Part shown: piece by piece, positions 23,760 through 31,788 of the stretch | Layout: every line of letters starts with the position of its first letter | How positions within the stretch are numbered: position 1 is the first letter of the stretch | Assembly (NCBI GenBank): GCA_028277085.1 | Contig: JANQHL010000085.1 | Coordinates: 1-34,621 of the forward strand | DNA: 34,621 nucleotides | Source of the DNA: Flavobacteriaceae bacterium | GTDB lineage: Bacteria > Bacteroidota > Bacteroidia > Flavobacteriales > Flavobacteriaceae | Direction of reading: 5' to 3' | Position numbers and translations under genes: made by a program | The notes under the pieces: model-generated | Database searches by the model: none | What the model was told of the DNA's origin: nothing | What the model saw: only the letters and a program-made list of their open reading frames with translations

Positions 23760-24527
23760 ATGGAAGTTGAGGGTACTATTAAGGCAATAATTGTTGATGA
23801 CGAGGGTCGGCATCACAAGACCCTGGGAAAAATGTTGGGCAATTTTTGTCCTGAAATTGAAATATTGGGAAATGCCCATAATGTTGCTGAAGCCGTAAGT
23901 TTGATATTGGATAAAAGTCCTCAGATCATTTTTTTGGACATTGAGATGCCTGGGGGAAATGGTTTTACTTTGTTCGACCACTTCGAAGAACCACCTTTCG
24001 AAGTAATATTCACAACAGCCCATGATCTTTATGCCATCAACGCAATAAAATATGCCGCCCTTGATTATCTTATGAAGCCCATAAATATAAGGGAGCTACA
24101 AGACGCAGTGACTAGGGCCGTGAAAATAATTAACAAAAAAGGGGATACCGTCAGTAGCGAAAAAATTAATGTACTTAAATCCAACTTGAAGTTGGAAGAC
24201 CAACGTTTTACCAAAATTGCCTTACCCTCCTCTGACGGAATAGATTTTATCGAGGCCGAGGCGATTATAAGAGCAGAAGCGGAGCGATCCTATTCAAACT
24301 TCTATTTACAGAGTGGGAAAAAAATACTGGTCTCAAAACCTTTGAAAGAGTATGAAGCACTATTGGAACAGTGTAATTTCTTTAGGGTGCATAAGTCTCA
24401 CATGATCAATCTGACGCACCTAGAAAAATATGTAAAAGGAAAGGGTGGATACGTGATAATGAAAGATGGATCGCACGTAGATGTGTCAGTTAGAAAAAAA
24501 GATGACTTACTCAATAGGTTAATGTAG
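23760..24527 (+). CDS. LytTR-family response regulator
   Basis: This 255-residue protein has a receiver domain (about 6-122) and a LytTR DNA-binding domain (about 148-252). The receiver shows the acidic pair in IIVDDEG (Asp13-Asp14), phosphoacceptor Asp60 in IFLDIEMPG, the Thr pair in FTTAHD and Lys106 in LMKPI. The LytTR domain includes FFRVHKSHMINL. It converges on the giant LytS-type kinase gene, and the two 3' ends overlap by 9 nt, which makes them the likely cognate pair. It is divergent from the 1-Cys peroxiredoxin gene. Confidence 0.94.
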   Translation: MEVEGTIKAIIVDDEGRHHKTLGKMLGNFCPEIEILGNAHNVAEAVSLILDKSPQIIFLDIEMPGGNGFTLFDHFEEPPFEVIFTTAHDLYAINAIKYAALDYLMKPINIRELQDAVTRAVKIINKKGDTVSSEKINVLKSNLKLEDQRFTKIALPSSDGIDFIEAEAIIRAEAERSYSNFYLQSGKKILVSKPLKEYEALLEQCNFFRVHKSHMINLTHLEKYVKGKGGYVIMKDGSHVDVSVRKKDDLLNRLM

Positions 24528-27500
24528 GTCATTCGGGAAACACACTTTTACCCTTGTCCCCATCGGACCATTTTTGTCTTTTAAATCAACAATTTCGTAA
24601 GTATACTCTTTATCCTCACTGGAATCGTTTAGAAGCTCCAATCGGGTTTCGAGATTACTTATTGCCACTGACGTATGACCTTGGCTCCTATGCTTTAAAG
24701 CATTCTCTCTTCCAATTCCGTTATCCTCTATGATACAGATAATCCTATCCTCTGTTTCGTCTAAATGGACTTTTAAGCTCCCTTTCCTTCCTTCTAGTTT
24801 GCTTAGTCCATGAATCACTGCATTCTCTATAAAGGGTTGCAGTAACATTGGTGGAATCAACGTATCATGAGGATTATCTATTTCCTCGCTTATACGGTAT
24901 TCAAAACTGTCATTGAATCGTATTTTTTCCAACAACAGATACTTGTCCAAAAACTCCAGCTCCTCAGCTATTGATATGTATTTGGTAGTCGAGTTTATCA
25001 AGTTTTTTCGCATCAAGCCTGCAAATTCAGAAATGAAGTCCACAGCTCTATTGGTATCATTATTCAATATGTAAGACTGTACCGAGCCTAAAGAGTTAAA
25101 AATAAAATGAGGGTTCATTTGGGAGGATAGCATCATCATTTTTGATTGTAAGCTCTCCCGTCGTTCTTCCTTTATCTGCTGTTGATGAAATTTCTCTGCT
25201 TCTTTTTGAGCCTTTTTGAGTTCTTCTTCAACTTCCTTACGGGTTTCAATTTCCTGTCTAAGAACTTTGGTCCTATCCTTTATTTTATCCTCCAACAATA
25301 GGTTCATCTTACTCAATTCGTCCTTGGAAGATTGCAGCGCTATATTAAGTTCAGAGGCCTCTTCAAAAAGGAGTGTGTTATAAATTGATATTGCAGCCTG
25401 AGATGCGATGACCTTAAGTGTATCGAGATCGTTACCTTGAAACAAACCTGGGAATTTTCGATTTTCAAGATATAAGACTCCAATAAGCTCTTTTTGCCTT
25501 ATTAATGGCAGGGCAAGCAATGATTGCATTTTGGTTTTTTCTATATACTCTTGGTCTACAGAAATTGCTACATCACTACTGTCAAAAACGAATTCCTTTT
25601 TAGAACTTATGACATATTCAATGATGCGAATAGGAATTGACTTTTGTTTTCCAAGGGGTTCCTTGGCCAAAAGCTTCTTCTCAGCGTCCGAGTTTATTTG
25701 AGCCTCGATGTAGGGATGCCCTTTCTCTATTAAGATCAACACGCTTCGGTCCGCCCCTGCTTTTTCCATAAGTACATTTAGAAGCTTTTCAACTACATCA
25801 CCTTTGTTAACTTCTGATGAAATTACCTGCATAGACCTAATCAAACTTTCAGTGGTGAGGTCTGAATACGTGTAGTCTAAAGTTGTCATTTCATCTTTAC
25901 CTTTCTTCGATTTTGCCACCGCATTCCATTGTTCATAAATGGCACTCACATTTTTTTCAAACCCCTCGGCCAAAACGGAATAATCACTTGATTTAAGCAT
26001 GTCTGAGGCAATTTCATAGGCAAACGCCTTTACACCCCTCAAACCACCTTTTTCTGCCCATTTAAGGGCCAGATTAAAGGCCCCCAACGCCTCTTCTATT
26101 TTGCCAGAGCGCCCTTTTAAAAGCGTCTCGATTAGATAATACTCCGCGCTGAAATTATCGGGCATACTTTTGCTCCAAAGGTTCAGGACACTCTGGTTCT
26201 CTTTTATTCTTTCTTCCTGTTTCGCATTAAGTGATTCATTTAGATAGAGTATGCAAAGAGAATCCAGAAAGTAATGTTTTGGAACGTGTGGTTGCGAGGC
26301 CGCATAGATCACGATCTCCTCATTTTGCTTTAAAAGAATACTTGCCTCTTTAAATTCCTTTAGCATACAACACGCCCAACTCCTGAAAATATAATGGTGG
26401 GATATTGCAGTGAAAAACTTTACCTCCTGTAAAAACTTTAGGGCCTCCTTCTCAACGGACTGATACTGCGAATCAAACCTACCCAACAATTTCAACAGAC
26501 TTCCTTTAAGTAGTTTCATTAGGGCCAACAGACCTTGATTATTGACCTTTTCCATAAATACTATGCTTTCATCACAGATTTCCAACGTTTTGATCAAATC
26601 ATCCCCTGCCAGAAAAGCATCCCGCACTTTCGCATAAAAAGAGTATCCTGCATACGGCAGATCACCCGACTCTAATCCACTATAAATGGATTCATCCAAA
26701 TTGGACGTACCTGCCAATATGGGTTCTTTGAAATGCTGAATAAAAATTGGAAAAATAGATAACGTCCTACTTTTGTATTGGTCATTATCGATGTGGGCAA
26801 GCAGATCAACTCCAATTTTGCCAAATTCATAGCCATAGTCGAATTCCTTATAGAAAGCAACCAATAAAGACCCCATAAATACCAATGCAAAAGGAGTAGA
26901 ATGCGTCAACCCTTTTTCCAAGGTTTGGTTAGTCATTTTTAAGGTGCTCCAAGCAAATAGGTAAAGGTCAACAAAATATGCAGAGGCATTCATGTTAACC
27001 AATACATCCATAATGGCCAAATCCTCAGGAGCGGTCATTTTTCGATTGGCCAATTCTTGCAGTAAGTTGTCTTTGGCAGCAAGAGTGTTGAAGAGCTCAT
27101 ATTCTTTGTGGATTAGTGGCTCCAGGCCGTTGTTTTCAAACTGAATTCGACCCTCAATATTGAACAATTCAAGAGCTTCCAAACCCGTTTGGATATTCCT
27201 TTCATACATCGCATAGCTTTCGTAAAAAAGCATTTTCATTCTTAGGAGCTGAACTTTTTCCAAAACTTCCGCGGTTGTCGAAAAAGCCCTACTTGCAAAA
27301 ATCTCAGCACTTTCCAAATCACTTAACAGAAATAAGGACTCGCAAATTCCATACAAACACTGGAAGCGGTACTCTGATATTTCGAATTTGTCAACGAGGA
27401 AAAGACCCAGTTCAAAATATTGTTTACTCGCCTGAGGGGTAATGGATAGGCCCGATTCGCTGTTCTGTCCCAGTATCACTTTGATTATTGCCTTGGCAAT

Positions 27501-29582
27501 ATCAATTTCTATAAGTTCTTTAGCATTAACAAAATGCAATAGGATTTCGCCTACGGAATAATCGGTTTGGTCCTTTTTCTTAAGTAAAGTCTTTCCAAGT
27601 CGATAATGTAGTTCCTCGGTTGATAGATTAAATGATGGTACCTGAAGGTGATATGCTGCTTGTTGCACCCTATCATGGGCAAATGAATACTTTGGCAAAC
27701 CATCATTTTGGGTTTTTATGATATAACCACTACCGATGGAAATATCCAATAATATCGGCATTAACGCTTTCTGTATTCCACTTATTTCCGATATCAAATC
27801 CAAATCGAATCGACCTGAAATACAGGAGGCAACCTTAAAAATAATCTGTGCTTCGTAAGAGAGCTTATCTATCTTTTTGGATATCAGGCCAACCACATTG
27901 TCCGATACATTTTTGGCACCCACCATCGACTTTTTCCATCTCCAAACATGTTTGTCATAGTCGTAACTCAACGCCCTATTTTGGTGTAAGGAGTTTATGA
28001 ATTGTTTGATGTAAAATGGGTTCCCTTCGGTTTTGGGAAAAATAAGCTTTGTAAACTCAGAAGTGTCAGTTTCATTCATCCCCAGAGTGTTGGCGATCAT
28101 TTCATTTGCCGATTTTCTGTTTAAAGGAGATACCAATAAGTGACTGTAATTTTCTCTTTTTTCGATTTCCGTTTTGAATCTGTGAAAGTGATGATTGCTG
28201 TCAATTTCATTACCTCGATAGACGAACAGAAAAAAGACATTTTTACTTTCAATCTTGACCAAAGCATTAACAAGTTCCAAAGATGGAACGTCGCACCATT
28301 GCCAATCATCCAAAAACAGAATGATTTTCAATCCTAGGTCTGCCACCGCCTCAAAAAACTTTTGAAAGACATAGACAAAACGGTTTCTGGTCTCAATCGG
28401 ATTTAATGCCTCAACTACTTCCAATTTTGGAACCATTGCAGAAATCCCTGGAACGATTTCCTTCAGAACTCCAGCATTTTTCCCAAGGGCTTCCTTAAGA
28501 GTCTCATGAAGTTTCTTTGTATCAAGTGTTGCGTTCAATAGAAGTTGTCTTTCCAGGCTGGTAAACGCCGATTGAATTGCGGAATATGGTGTGTTCTTAA
28601 ACTGATCAAACTTTCCTTTCAGTACAATGTTCTTGTTTGTAGATGAACCCTCAATGAACGTATTAATCAAGCTTGTTTTCCCTACTCCGGAATAACCTTC
28701 AACGAAAACAATTTGGGAATCCAGGTAGCCTACTTTTTTATAGCATTCTTCCAATATTCCTAATTGGTCTTCCCTGCCAAAAAGTATGGATGCAAATTCA
28801 ATTTTACCAGGATTGTAATCCTTGTGAAGTTGTATTTTTTTGTTCTCTTCTTTTTTGTATGCTTCTGATATTTCACTTAAATCTTGAAACAGACCAAATG
28901 CGGACGCATACCGATCATTTGGATTTTTGGCTAAAAGAATCAAAATCAATTCATCGAAGCTTGGATGTACTCTGGGGTTAATATCCGAAGGAGTTATCGG
29001 TGTCTTGGTGAGATGCTGATGGGTTAGCTCTAACCTATCATTCCCTTTAAAAGGAAGACTTCCGGTGACCCATGTATATAAATTAATCCCCAGAGAATAG
29101 AAATCTGAACGATAATCAGCGACTGTTGCTGTGTTTTCATAGTTTTCAGGAGCCGAGAAATACAAGTCTTCCAAAGCATAAACCTCGGACGAAGATGTAA
29201 AGGGTATTTCTCGAAATAAGGAATTACCCAGAATCATAATTTGTTTTTGTTCATTTAGCACAATCCTGCTAGATGACAAAGTCCCAATGGACATATTCTT
29301 TTGATGAAGTAACTTAAGGGTATGGACAACCTGCAAACAATTATTTAGAAGGTCTATAAAATCCTTTTTAGTTCTTGGAATTGGTGGGTCAAACCTTTCA
29401 ATATCCATGAAATCGTAAGAAATACGATTTTCTTCAGACCTCAATGGTTTGAGTATATGAGGTACATCCAAGGAAATACTTTCAATCCTCCTTTCAGAAT
29501 GAATTTTTTCAATGAGCATAGGCTTTCCATCAATGTTTTGAACATTGATTCCTACATCGGAAAACTTTGCAGTGAAGGGCAT
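24519..29582 (-). CDS. Giant sensor kinase: pseudo Ser/Thr kinase, ATPase, helical repeats, GAF, LytS-type histidine kinase
   Basis: This protein has 1687 residues and five parts. (1) A Ser/Thr-kinase-like domain (about 10-240): the C-lobe is clear (APENYENTATVADYRSDFYSLG), but the HRDLKPxN loop reads IGTLSSSR, DFG is absent, and the N-lobe lacks a glycine loop and Lys. (2) An AAA/STAND-type ATPase (about 268-560) with Walker A GYSGVGKT (296-303) and Walker B ILFLDD (421-426). (3) A long helical, TPR-like region (about 640-1230). (4) A GAF domain (about 1250-1405) followed by a coiled coil. (5) A LytS-type kinase: MNPHFIFNSLGS with His1492, N box IENAVIHG and DNGIG. The layout recalls the cyanobacterial Hstk kinases, but those use a classical HisKA domain. 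There are no transmembrane segments, so it is cytoplasmic. The partner is the convergent LytTR regulator. Confidence 0.9.
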   Translation of the reverse strand: MPFTAKFSDVGINVQNIDGKPMLIEKIHSERRIESISLDVPHILKPLRSEENRISYDFMDIERFDPPIPRTKKDFIDLLNNCLQVVHTLKLLHQKNMSIGTLSSSRIVLNEQKQIMILGNSLFREIPFTSSSEVYALEDLYFSAPENYENTATVADYRSDFYSLGINLYTWVTGSLPFKGNDRLELTHQHLTKTPITPSDINPRVHPSFDELILILLAKNPNDRYASAFGLFQDLSEISEAYKKEENKKIQLHKDYNPGKIEFASILFGREDQLGILEECYKKVGYLDSQIVFVEGYSGVGKTSLINTFIEGSSTNKNIVLKGKFDQFKNTPYSAIQSAFTSLERQLLLNATLDTKKLHETLKEALGKNAGVLKEIVPGISAMVPKLEVVEALNPIETRNRFVYVFQKFFEAVADLGLKIILFLDDWQWCDVPSLELVNALVKIESKNVFFLFVYRGNEIDSNHHFHRFKTEIEKRENYSHLLVSPLNRKSANEMIANTLGMNETDTSEFTKLIFPKTEGNPFYIKQFINSLHQNRALSYDYDKHVWRWKKSMVGAKNVSDNVVGLISKKIDKLSYEAQIIFKVASCISGRFDLDLISEISGIQKALMPILLDISIGSGYIIKTQNDGLPKYSFAHDRVQQAAYHLQVPSFNLSTEELHYRLGKTLLKKKDQTDYSVGEILLHFVNAKELIEIDIAKAIIKVILGQNSESGLSITPQASKQYFELGLFLVDKFEISEYRFQCLYGICESLFLLSDLESAEIFASRAFSTTAEVLEKVQLLRMKMLFYESYAMYERNIQTGLEALELFNIEGRIQFENNGLEPLIHKEYELFNTLAAKDNLLQELANRKMTAPEDLAIMDVLVNMNASAYFVDLYLFAWSTLKMTNQTLEKGLTHSTPFALVFMGSLLVAFYKEFDYGYEFGKIGVDLLAHIDNDQYKSRTLSIFPIFIQHFKEPILAGTSNLDESIYSGLESGDLPYAGYSFYAKVRDAFLAGDDLIKTLEICDESIVFMEKVNNQGLLALMKLLKGSLLKLLGRFDSQYQSVEKEALKFLQEVKFFTAISHHYIFRSWACCMLKEFKEASILLKQNEEIVIYAASQPHVPKHYFLDSLCILYLNESLNAKQEERIKENQSVLNLWSKSMPDNFSAEYYLIETLLKGRSGKIEEALGAFNLALKWAEKGGLRGVKAFAYEIASDMLKSSDYSVLAEGFEKNVSAIYEQWNAVAKSKKGKDEMTTLDYTYSDLTTESLIRSMQVISSEVNKGDVVEKLLNVLMEKAGADRSVLILIEKGHPYIEAQINSDAEKKLLAKEPLGKQKSIPIRIIEYVISSKKEFVFDSSDVAISVDQEYIEKTKMQSLLALPLIRQKELIGVLYLENRKFPGLFQGNDLDTLKVIASQAAISIYNTLLFEEASELNIALQSSKDELSKMNLLLEDKIKDRTKVLRQEIETRKEVEEELKKAQKEAEKFHQQQIKEERRESLQSKMMMLSSQMNPHFIFNSLGSVQSYILNNDTNRAVDFISEFAGLMRKNLINSTTKYISIAEELEFLDKYLLLEKIRFNDSFEYRISEEIDNPHDTLIPPMLLQPFIENAVIHGLSKLEGRKGSLKVHLDETEDRIICIIEDNGIGRENALKHRSQGHTSVAISNLETRLELLNDSSEDKEYTYEIVDLKDKNGPMGTRVKVCFPNDLH

Positions 29583-29635
29583 CGACTTACTATTACGACC
29601 ACTTCAAGATATTAATAATAGGGCAATATCACAGT

Positions 29636-29666
29636 ACGTTCGGAAGTCAAGGAATAACGTTGGGAA
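29636..29666. repeat. ACGTTGGGAA repeat, copy 1 (with a degenerate neighbour)
   Basis: ACGTTCGGAAG (29636-29646) is followed by GGAATAACGTTGGGAA (29651-29666). The 16-mer recurs exactly at 31670-31685, and its core recurs at 30774. All copies lie in or at the edge of intergenic gaps between 29.6 and 31.7 kb. Confidence 0.55.
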
Positions 29667-29705
29667 ATTACCGATGTCTATCCCATTAGTCATAGCATAC
29701 TTTTG

Positions 29706-30032
29706 ATGAAATTTCTTGCCATGACCGTTTACGATAAACAAAGATTACGCAATGAGTGCCACAGAGTATTACAATATTACTTGGAGAAGACTGAAAGGGT
29801 AATGAATCTCTATCAGGACACTTCGGAGATCCAATACTTTTTATTTGCTTTAAAAGGAACCATGGCATTCATAAACGGTAACAAAAATGCAGATGTCCCT
29901 TTTTTGGAAAAGTGTATCAACGGCTTGATAGCTGGTCAAAAAGGAAGAAAGGGAAGCGATAGACTATCTGAGCTTCGGAATGAACTGGAGGAAGAACTGA
30001 TACTGCTCAAACTTAGATACAACATAAAGTGA
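29706..30032 (+). CDS. Small helical hypothetical protein
   Basis: This protein of about 108 residues is rich in Lys, Glu and Leu and predicted to be mainly helical (for example RLRNECHRVLQYYLEKTERV and a C-terminal LRNELEEELILLKLRY). It has no signal peptide or membrane segment, so it should be cytoplasmic. I do not recognise the family. The track begins at a TTG (29703); ATG 29706 is the simpler choice, and ATG 29721 is also possible. It is divergent from the giant kinase and lies 6 nt before the ion channel gene, so it is probably translated together with the channel and may be a soluble partner of it (inference). Confidence 0.6.
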   Translation: MKFLAMTVYDKQRLRNECHRVLQYYLEKTERVMNLYQDTSEIQYFLFALKGTMAFINGNKNADVPFLEKCINGLIAGQKGRKGSDRLSELRNELEEELILLKLRYNIK

Positions 30033-30038
30033 ATAGTT

Positions 30039-30737
30039 TTGAAAAGAATTCGAAAGGCATATCGTTATCACCTTAAGCTGCAACGGTTTCTTTTCCGAGG
30101 TAAAAACAATTCTACTTGGCTTTTATTAAGCCTCGTTCTGTTACTATTACTACCCATCCCAGTTTATTTACTTCCACATTTAAGAGCATTGATTTTTCAG
30201 GTAGTATTGTCTTTTGTTGTTTTTACTGGAATACAACTAATTTCCAATTCCATTCGGCACTTTCTAGTTGGTTCTGCGATTGGTATCGTGGCAATCATAT
30301 TTATTTGGCTTGGGGTTGAAATTGGACTACTGCCCGTGGTAAAGTTTTTAAGGGCCTTTTTCACCAGCACCTTTCTCACCTTTCTTAGTTATCGCCTTTT
30401 TAATATCATTTGGAACAGTCCCAAAATTACTTTGAACATTATTTCGGCGGCCGTTTCAGGTTATTTTTTAATTGGATTATTTGGAGGTCAGTTATTTCAG
30501 TTCATAAACTTATTGGTTCCCAATTCGTACAATCTAAATCAGGGTAGCGATTTATATCAACTTACCTACTTTTCTTTTACTACACTGACATCCCTTGGCT
30601 TCGGAGACGTTCTGCCATTGACGGCCCCAGCTCAATCTATCGCCCTTTTAATCGGTATTACGGGGCAACTTTATCTCACCATATTGGTCGCTATGTTGGT
30701 CGGGAAGTATTTAATTCAAGATCCTACAAACTCTTAA
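30039..30737 (+). CDS. Potassium-channel-like membrane protein (Ion_trans_2)
   Basis: This 232-residue protein has about six hydrophobic helices. Between the last two is a pore loop with the selectivity-filter sequence TSLGFGDV (residues 184-191), a match to the K+ channel TxGYGD signature with Phe for Tyr, as in many bacterial two-helix-pore channels. No voltage-sensor arginine ladder is seen, and there is no C-terminal RCK/TrkA_N domain, so gating is unclear. Translation probably begins at TTG 30039: an in-frame stop (30030-30032) lies just upstream, and no ATG is available in frame until residue 219. It follows the small helical protein by 6 nt, consistent with coupled translation. Confidence 0.87.
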   Translation: MKRIRKAYRYHLKLQRFLFRGKNNSTWLLLSLVLLLLLPIPVYLLPHLRALIFQVVLSFVVFTGIQLISNSIRHFLVGSAIGIVAIIFIWLGVEIGLLPVVKFLRAFFTSTFLTFLSYRLFNIIWNSPKITLNIISAAVSGYFLIGLFGGQLFQFINLLVPNSYNLNQGSDLYQLTYFSFTTLTSLGFGDVLPLTAPAQSIALLIGITGQLYLTILVAMLVGKYLIQDPTNS

Positions 30738-30773
30738 CCCCACGGACAATTATCATCATTTACAACAACCAAT

Positions 30774-30784
30774 ACGTTGGGAAG
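30774..30784. repeat. ACGTTGGGAAG repeat, copy 2
   Basis: ACGTTGGGAAG lies in the gap after the channel gene and forms part of a small palindrome, CCAA-TACG-TTGG (30769-30780). It matches the core of the copies at 29657 and 31676. Confidence 0.5.
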
Positions 30785-30835
30785 TAGTGCAGCAACGATA
30801 GGTAATTGAGGCGTGTTTATGACTATCAGCGCTTC

Positions 30836-30843
30836 TAGATTTG
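30836..30843 (+). promoter_or_regulatory. Candidate -7 element for the outer-membrane protein gene
   Basis: TAGATTTG is an exact match to TAnnTTTG, 26 nt before the ATG at 30870. Upstream, TTTA at 30816 is the nearest -33-like sequence, but the spacing is slightly short. Confidence 0.5.
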
Positions 30844-30869
30844 GTCAATAATCAATACATCTGGAAGTC

Positions 30870-31676
30870 ATGAAAAAAATTAAGCCCATTGTATTATTAC
30901 TACTATGCCTTTATCTAGGAAGCTCTAAAGGTTTTGGCCAACTTACCGAGGAAGACTTGGCCAAAATCGCCCAAGATCCCATTGCCAACATTATTAGTGT
31001 GCCATTTCAAAACAATACCACTTTTGGAGTTGGCCCCTTTGATCGGACAATGAACGTTACCAATATTCAGCCCGTTATACCTTTTGCGGACGGAAAGATT
31101 ATTACCAGGGTAATTCTACCTATTGTCAACCAGCCAAATGTGTTTGCCGAGTCGGGCAATTTTAATGGTATCGGCGATGTAAACCTCTCCGTGTTTTACA
31201 CCAAAAAAGGCAACATCAGTTGGGGTATTGGTCCCGTATTCAATTTGCCAACTGCAGGTGATAATTTGGGGATTCAAGAATGGGGTGCTGGCCCATCTAT
31301 AGTTGGCGTCATCAAACCCAGTAATTGGGTAATTGGGATGCTGGTTAATAACGTTTGGTCGCTGGAGAGTGATAGTTCAGCATTTACCATCCAACCCTTT
31401 ATCAATTACAATCTACCCAACGGATACTATCTATCCACTTCGCCCAAAGTGGTGGCCAACTGGGAAGCCGATTCCGATAATCGATGGACCATACCCATGG
31501 GTATCGGATTTGGAAAACTTGTAAAACCAAAAGGGTTCCTGCCCTTTAATGTGCAGATTGGAGCCGATTACCTAGTTGAAAGCCCAGAACTCACTGGAGG
31601 TGACTGGACATTTAGAGTCTCCTTTACCGCCTTGATTCCCAAAGCCATATTTCAAAAGAAAGGTAACACGGAATAA
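30870..31676 (+). CDS. Outer-membrane beta-barrel protein ('transporter'/neuromedin U-annotated family)
   Basis: This 268-residue protein has a signal peptide (about 1-23, ending GFGQ) and a mature part made of alternating beta strands, ending in FRVSFTALIPK. The early sequence, DLAKIAQDPIANIISVPFQNNTTFGVGPFDRT, matches what I recall of bacterial proteins often named 'transporter' or, misleadingly, 'neuromedin U'. They are thought to be outer-membrane channels related to the MetA phenol-degradation family. Its own promoter (exact TAnnTTTG) lies upstream. The repeat GGAATAACGTTGGGAA overlaps its stop codon. An arylsulfatase gene follows after 112 nt, so export or uptake of an aromatic or sulfated compound is possible, but that is a guess from position. 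Confidence 0.75.
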   Translation: MKKIKPIVLLLLCLYLGSSKGFGQLTEEDLAKIAQDPIANIISVPFQNNTTFGVGPFDRTMNVTNIQPVIPFADGKIITRVILPIVNQPNVFAESGNFNGIGDVNLSVFYTKKGNISWGIGPVFNLPTAGDNLGIQEWGAGPSIVGVIKPSNWVIGMLVNNVWSLESDSSAFTIQPFINYNLPNGYYLSTSPKVVANWEADSDNRWTIPMGIGFGKLVKPKGFLPFNVQIGADYLVESPELTGGDWTFRVSFTALIPKAIFQKKGNTE

Positions 31677-31686
31677 CGTTGGGAAG
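31670..31686. repeat. ACGTTGGGAA repeat, copy 3, overlapping a stop codon
   Basis: GGAATAACGTTGGGAAG contains the TAA stop (31674-31676) of the outer-membrane protein gene. The first 16 nt are identical to the copy at 29651-29666. A GC-rich inverted segment (GCCCC ... GGGGC) follows. Confidence 0.5.
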
Positions 31687-31788
31687 ATGAAATGCCCCAT
31701 TCGGGAAATGTCGATGGCGGGGCGGAATTCACCTTAATAACATTGTATCAAAATTTAAAATAAAGTACAACCTAATAATTTGAAAATT

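Noticed and set aside
24519-29582. Active Ser/Thr protein kinase
   Set aside because: The catalytic Asp, Lys and Asn of the HRDLKPxN loop and the DFG motif are all missing in my alignment by eye.
29651-31686. Integron attC sites
   Set aside because: The repeats contain GTTGGGA, but a paired RYYYAAC/GTTRRRY arrangement with a long imperfect stem is not seen and no integrase gene is present.
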